In this document: positions 7,538 through 11,005 of the stretch, piece by piece
How the letters are laid out: each line of letters starts with the position of its first letter
Numbering within the stretch: the first letter of the stretch is position 1
Source: Rhizopus sp. PT2906
Taxonomy: Eukaryota > Mucoromycota > Mucoromycetes > Mucorales > Rhizopodaceae
Direction of reading: 5' to 3'
NCBI GenBank assembly: GCA_025529335.1
Contig: JAMYHX010000821.1
Span: 1 to 11,005 of the forward strand
Length of the DNA: 11,005 bases
Program-made: the position numbers and the translations under genes
The notes under the pieces: model-generated
Told to the model about the DNA's origin: nothing
Seen by the model: only the letters and a program-made list of their open reading frames with translations
The model's database searches: none

Positions 7538-8337
7538 ACGAAAAAAGGTTGGATGATGTGTGTTGTGGTTGATAGCACAAAGAGTATTAGTTAGATATAC
7601 CAGCGTGGTCAATTGATGACGCGAGCATGCAAGACAAGATAACGTTTTCTTGATGTAGCTTGATCTTGAGAGCGCATATAAACTATTAATACTCTTTATA
7701 TGATTTTACAAGTGGAAGCACTGTGACATGCCCTCCCTTTTTATACAATAACGCGCATGACAAAACTGCTAGCTATGCAGGAACGCGCTTATGAACTCTA
7801 GTCTCAGTTTCTTCTACGCTCCATTACTCTTCCAGAAGATACACTACTTTCCTATCTTCTTCTACTGATCCGCCAACCCAGAAGTCATTCCCATTGGTAC
7901 AAACGTTCTAGGTCTCCCATTTAGAAACGATGCTCCCCAACCCTTTTTTTACGCTTGATCGATAAGGACTCTTTCAGATATTAATCTCCCTTTCTGACCT
8001 GTTTCTGACGGAAAAGATATATTATTATTATTATGAATCCGATTGAGGCTTTAACTTGTATAAATAAATATAATTTGAACGCTTCAAGGAGGTAATAAGC
8101 TTATGTGTACAAGCAAACATACGAAAAGACATCAATCTGAACGCACAACATAAGCCACCAAATCAACAGCCAATCATATTCAACATATAATTTTTTTTTA
8201 CTGTGGCTGTCAAAAAGTGTTAAAGAAAGGAGCCAGTCAAAGAAAAAAAGGTCTCCTTCTCTCTTCCTAATATATTGTAAGTTGTGTCTACATGTATATA
8301 TATGTGGCTTGTGTATTAATGTCAATGCCTAGACACA
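7538..8337. other. Intergenic region between PAN3 and RPL28, with the RPL28 promoter
   Basis: These 800 bp contain no gene I can support. The part after PAN3 has no clear AATAAA. A GC-richer, C/T-rich island lies at about 7780-7935, with short open stretches on both strands (see findings). A TTA triplet run (8019-8032) and TATAAATAAATATAA (8058-8072) follow. The last 240 bp before RPL28 are AT-rich with a T run (8190-8199). They presumably include its promoter and leader; a TATATATATG stretch at 8295-8304 is close to the start. Confidence 0.55.
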
Positions 8338-8868
8338 ATGAGTTCCGAATTAGTCTGGGCTATCGTCAAGAACAACAACTCTTTCCTTGTCAAGCGTGAC
8401 AATGCTCAATTCTCTGCTGAGCCTACTAACTTGATGAACCTCAACTCTTTCAAGTACTCTGGCATTGCCAACTACAAGGTAAGATATAACAAAGTAAGTT
8501 CATAAATGAGAAGCCAACACATATTTCAACAGAATGTCGCCATTCAACCTGCTGCTCGTGGTGTTCGCGTCACTTTGCACAAGGCTAAGAAGGAGCAACT
8601 CCCCGCCAAGTCTACCAACACCGTTGTCATCGCAAAGACTCGTCGTCAAACCGCCAAGTCTGTTGCCAACTTGATTGCCCGTGCCACCAAGTACAGACCT
8701 GACCTCCGTGCTGTAAGTTTTTTTTAAAAGAAAAATTTGTGTTATAAGCAGTTATTAAGTATCGTATAGGCTGCTCTTGCCCGTGCCTCTGCTATCATCT
8801 CTTCTCAAAAGCCCGTCAAGGTTCAAAAGAAGCGTGAAGCTAAGGGTGTTCGTGCCAACAAGGCTTAG
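8338..8868 (+). CDS. RPL28: 60S ribosomal protein L28 (eL28), three exons
   Basis: Exons: 8338-8478, 8533-8712 and 8770-8868, all phase 0, giving 139 aa, close to the usual length of eL28 (human 137). It is a structural protein of the cytosolic large ribosomal subunit. The reading starts MSSELVWAIVKNNNSFLVKR, the eL28 N-terminal signature. It continues through NLMNLNSFKYSGIAN, a basic middle with TRRQTAKS, and a Lys/Arg-rich tail ending KGVRANKA. Introns of 54 and 57 nt have consensus donors (GTAAGA, GTAAGT). Codon choice is plainly more GC-ending than in neighbouring genes (many AAG, AAC, GCC, GTC), as expected for a highly expressed gene. eL28 is missing from budding yeast but common in other fungi and animals. 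AATAAA lies at 8898-8903, 30 nt after the stop. The next gene converges on it with 47 bp between stop codons. Confidence 0.97.
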
Positions 8869-8915
8869 ACTGGATGTGGTGTATATGTGTGTGTATAAAT
8901 AAAAACGTCCTTTTT
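8869..8915. terminator. 47-bp shared 3' region of RPL28 and the convergent small gene
   Basis: AATAAA at 8898-8903 serves RPL28. On the minus strand, overlapping AATAAATAAA lies across the stop codon of the small gene (about 8914-8923). The two 3' ends therefore almost certainly overlap in mature transcripts. Confidence 0.6.
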
Positions 8916-9167
8916 TTATTTATTCAGACGCTCTTCAAGCGTTTTTAATCTATTTTCAAGTGTTTCAATCTCTTTGTCAGATTCGATTCTGTATTCTTGA
9001 AATTCATAATGCTGCCAAAGTAATTGCCAAGCTAGATTTGTGGTGGATGCCAGAACGATACATCGGACAAGTGGTGTTCCATAACGGTAATAAAATGAGT
9101 CTTTTGATGATGAAGTAGAATAGGCTCGACGTACGACGTGTCGTGTTGTTGAATTGAGTATGAACAT
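8916..9167 (-). CDS. Small predicted mitochondrial single-pass membrane protein with C-terminal coiled coil, function unknown
   Basis: A single-exon frame of 83 aa begins at the first ATG of the open frame (9167); upstream in-frame sequence is open but has no ATG. I do not recognise a named family. What can be seen: residues 1-20 (MFILNSTTRHVVRRAYSTSS) have the look of a mitochondrial presequence, with Arg at 9, 13 and 14, many Ser/Thr, no acidic residue, and RRAYS resembling a processing site. Residues about 32-51 (PLVRCIVLASTTNLAWQLLW) form a hydrophobic segment able to span a membrane. Residues 55-83 are charged with Leu/Ile heptad spacing (EIETLENRLKTLEERL), a likely short coiled coil. 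This is the build of small inner-membrane assembly or tethering factors, but that is only an inference. The gene is convergent with RPL28. The presequence-TM-coiled-coil order argues against a chance frame. Confidence 0.66.
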   Translation of the reverse strand: MFILNSTTRHVVRRAYSTSSSKDSFYYRYGTPLVRCIVLASTTNLAWQLLWQHYEFQEYRIESDKEIETLENRLKTLEERLNK

Positions 9168-9558
9168 TTGGTACAAACACACGCACACAGGCAGAAAGAA
9201 TAAAAAAAAAAAGACAAAAATAAATTTAAATGCGTATGGGCGCGGAGTCCGCAGACCAAAAAATCGCCCCGGCCAGTTCAAGGAGTCACAGGACACTGAA
9301 AAAAACTCTATGATAAAAGCGTCTTGGTCAACGTCTTGAAGAGCTGGTTCAATGTGTAGTGAGTGAGTAAGGCATTCAAGATCCTGTAATAATTATCCAC
9401 TACTGTTTTTATTTGGCAATACTAGAGACTTTGCTGACCTCCAAGGGGCTGGTTCAGGCAAAAATAAAGTGGGTCATCAGTAGACGAAATAAAGCTTCAA
9501 GAAGATCGTATATGTAAAGACTTTAGATGGCATGTATGCGCGTAATATGATAGTTCCC

Positions 9559-9570
9559 ACATGTACATGT
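9559..9570. repeat. Perfect 12-bp palindrome
   Basis: ACATGTACATGT reads the same on both strands. It sits between a TAGTTCCC (9551-9558) and a near-complementary GGGAAACTA (9586-9594), so the block could fold as a larger imperfect hairpin. Confidence 0.7.
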
Positions 9571-9865
9571 CTAAGGTTTACTTTCGGGAAACTAGTGAAA
9601 TCACTAACTCCTAGTATGTATGAACATGGATGCCCATAGGATAGCCCCGCGACTCAAACCAATCAATCTCATTTGCTTAGTTAGTTGGCTAAAAAAAAAA
9701 ATAAAACAAGTAATATTGAGCTATCGATTAGAACACCTATTCTTTACTGGAATGAATCAACATTAATTTTGATCATGAATAAAACAAATATCAAATGCAT
9801 ACTATGTTATGTTTATAAGTACCCGTGATAACAATTATAAGGTCGGCAAAGTAAAGCCTATACTT

Positions 9866-9926
9866 GGTCAACTAAATGGTAACATTCATTGTTACAGTGA
9901 TGGATCGTTCTACCATTACATTGACC
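9866..9926. repeat. Imperfect inverted repeat, 16-bp arms
   Basis: The left arm GGTCAACTAAATGGTA (9866-9881) and the reverse complement of the right arm (9911-9926) agree at 13 of 16 positions, with a 29-nt spacer. CTT left of the arm and CCAAG beyond the right arm extend the likeness loosely. Confidence 0.6.
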
Positions 9927-10821
9927 CCCTCCAAGACTAATTGCGTTACCCTTTTACTATTTTATTTTCATATAAGGCTTATTTTATCCTTTTGACATTC
10001 ATGCATTCATGTATCCATATTTTTTTTATTGTTATAAACCCCTTTCTTATCGCTAATAAATTGCATTCTTTACCATGTTCTTCATTCAACATATACGAGC
10101 ATCTATGACAATAAGGGACTATATACAGTATGCCGCGTACCTTAGCAACTCATCCTGTTTTGAGCGCCATTTGAAATAGTTGATGCAGACTTAAAAGGTC
10201 GATTGCTTTACTATAAAAATGAACGTATAGTCATCAAATCTATCACAGTCATAATCGTCACTAATGTTGGTCTACATTTAACAAGTAGAAGGGAAAAGGA
10301 TAAGGATATAACAACAGGAAATAGAGGATAAACATTTTACTCGCGCAACTGCCATCTGAAATACTTGCATAAAAAGATTCTGAAACACTTCTAAAATGAC
10401 TAAATAAGGGCCATCAAAAGCTCCTGAAAACTTGACACCCAATCCACATTCAATCATTGTACATTGATGGTAAAGAAATATTACTACTCGAAATACAGCC
10501 TTGGAAGATGTCCCAGAATTGTGATGGCGCTGTTTATATTCTAATTGATGGCCACTCCAAGTTTACAATTGCATAGAAGCACTCAAGTGCGCTGCTGACT
10601 TTGTTAGCCCTGGAAATCTTGAATGAGCTTATCGGTAACTATGCAATGTAGCAGACTACCAGAGAGAGATGCTTTACAACGCAAGTATACTCTGCTATTT
10701 ACCTCGAAAGGAGTAAATGAAGAATAGCTTATGCTATATGGATACTTGTTCTTCATACGCTCATGTTACCAGTTATTCCACTTTAGAGACTAAGGCTATC
10801 ATCTGTTGGTGAATGTCTTTT

Positions 10822-10847
10822 ACTATCCAAAATAACTTTTGGATAGT
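10822..10847. repeat. Perfect inverted repeat: 11-bp stem, 4-nt loop
   Basis: ACTATCCAAAA (10822-10832), loop TAAC, then TTTTGGATAGT (10837-10847). All 11 pairs match. It lies in otherwise unassigned DNA near the right edge. Confidence 0.85.
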
Positions 10848-11005
10848 CATATTCCTTACTTGGTAGTGATTTGATGATGTTGTTTCCCATTGTTTATTTC
10901 TTTTTTGCATTTTCCCGTTGTCCAAAGAGATCATTTTAAGATTACTTTTCAAACTGTCCTTTTTATTCAAGCGCCCATAATTTAAATACCAACGTAAGCT
11001 CAACA

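Larger units (their letters stand above)
9168..11005. other. Gene-poor right flank with inverted repeats and possible decayed element traces
   Basis: No intact gene can be supported in these 1.8 kb. Both strands are cut by frequent stops. The longest open stretch (minus, 10773-11003, 76 codons) is Lys/Asn-rich with no motif and spans a perfect hairpin, so I do not call it a gene. Structures seen are a 12-bp palindrome (9559-9570), a short perfect hairpin (9593-9606), an imperfect inverted repeat (9866-9926) and a perfect 11-bp stem (10822-10847). Interrupted protein-like frames occur around 10436-10790 (plus strand). The pattern fits old, decayed transposon DNA, but no family is recognisable. 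Confidence 0.5.

Noticed and set aside
8101..8325. 74-codon minus-strand frame upstream of RPL28
   Set aside because: It starts from a non-ATG codon, covers the RPL28 promoter/leader and has no motif.
9154..9339. 61-codon plus-strand frame rich in Lys/Thr
   Set aside because: It is antisense to the small mitochondrial gene and its leader, with an A-rich low-complexity core.
9640..9665. GC-rich patch with a GGTTTGAGTC reading on the minus strand, tested as a tRNA end
   Set aside because: It does not match a B box well and no acceptor stem or anticodon arm can be formed.
10773..11003. 76-codon minus-strand frame (Lys/Asn-rich)
   Set aside because: It has no recognisable domain, spans a perfect hairpin, and other frames over the same bases look equally protein-like; evidence is too thin to call a gene.
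1..11005. CRISPR array, rRNA or prokaryotic operon features
   Set aside because: No regularly spaced repeats, rRNA motifs or Shine-Dalgarno-led gene series; the introns and gene content are eukaryotic.

Overview
The window looks like nuclear DNA of an early-diverging filamentous fungus, most likely Mucoromycota/Mucorales. The reasons are AT-rich, T-tract-rich intergenic DNA, many spliceosomal introns of about 45-60 nt, compact convergent and divergent gene pairs, a ribosomal eL28 gene (absent from budding yeast), and a Fanzor/TnpB-type remnant at the left edge. The organism call is an inference from gene content and style. All exon models were built by hand from reading frames and GT-AG (once GC-AG) junctions. 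They conserve phase throughout and rebuild complete family-typical proteins.

Layout, left to right: (1) 3-395 (+), the 3' end of a Fanzor/TnpB-family transposon nuclease gene with one intron. (2) 758-2376 (+), ORC5, five exons, 452 aa; its last intron carries a pure 54-nt T tract. (3) 2468-4363 (-), a PAK/Ste20-family kinase, eight exons, 514 aa, convergent with ORC5. It has an N-myristoylation-type start, two CRIB domains in tandem and a slightly altered catalytic site. (4) 4364-4776, a 413-bp divergent promoter rich in simple repeats. (5) 4777-7537 (+), PAN3, sixteen exons, 643 aa, with an N-terminal CCCH finger, pseudokinase and C-terminal knob. (6) 7538-8337, an 800-bp spacer with a GC-richer island. 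(7) 8338-8868 (+), RPL28 (eL28), three exons, 139 aa. (8) 8916-9167 (-), a small unrecognised gene for a predicted mitochondrial membrane protein, convergent with RPL28. (9) 9168-11005, gene-poor DNA with inverted repeats and weak traces of decayed coding sequence.

The genes do not form one pathway. They are core eukaryotic functions: replication origin licensing (ORC5), Rho-GTPase signalling (PAK), mRNA deadenylation (PAN3) and translation (eL28), flanked by mobile-element debris. The most unusual gene is the kinase, which combines a predicted lipid anchor, a basic patch, tandem CRIB modules and a catalytic-loop Lys-to-Arg change.
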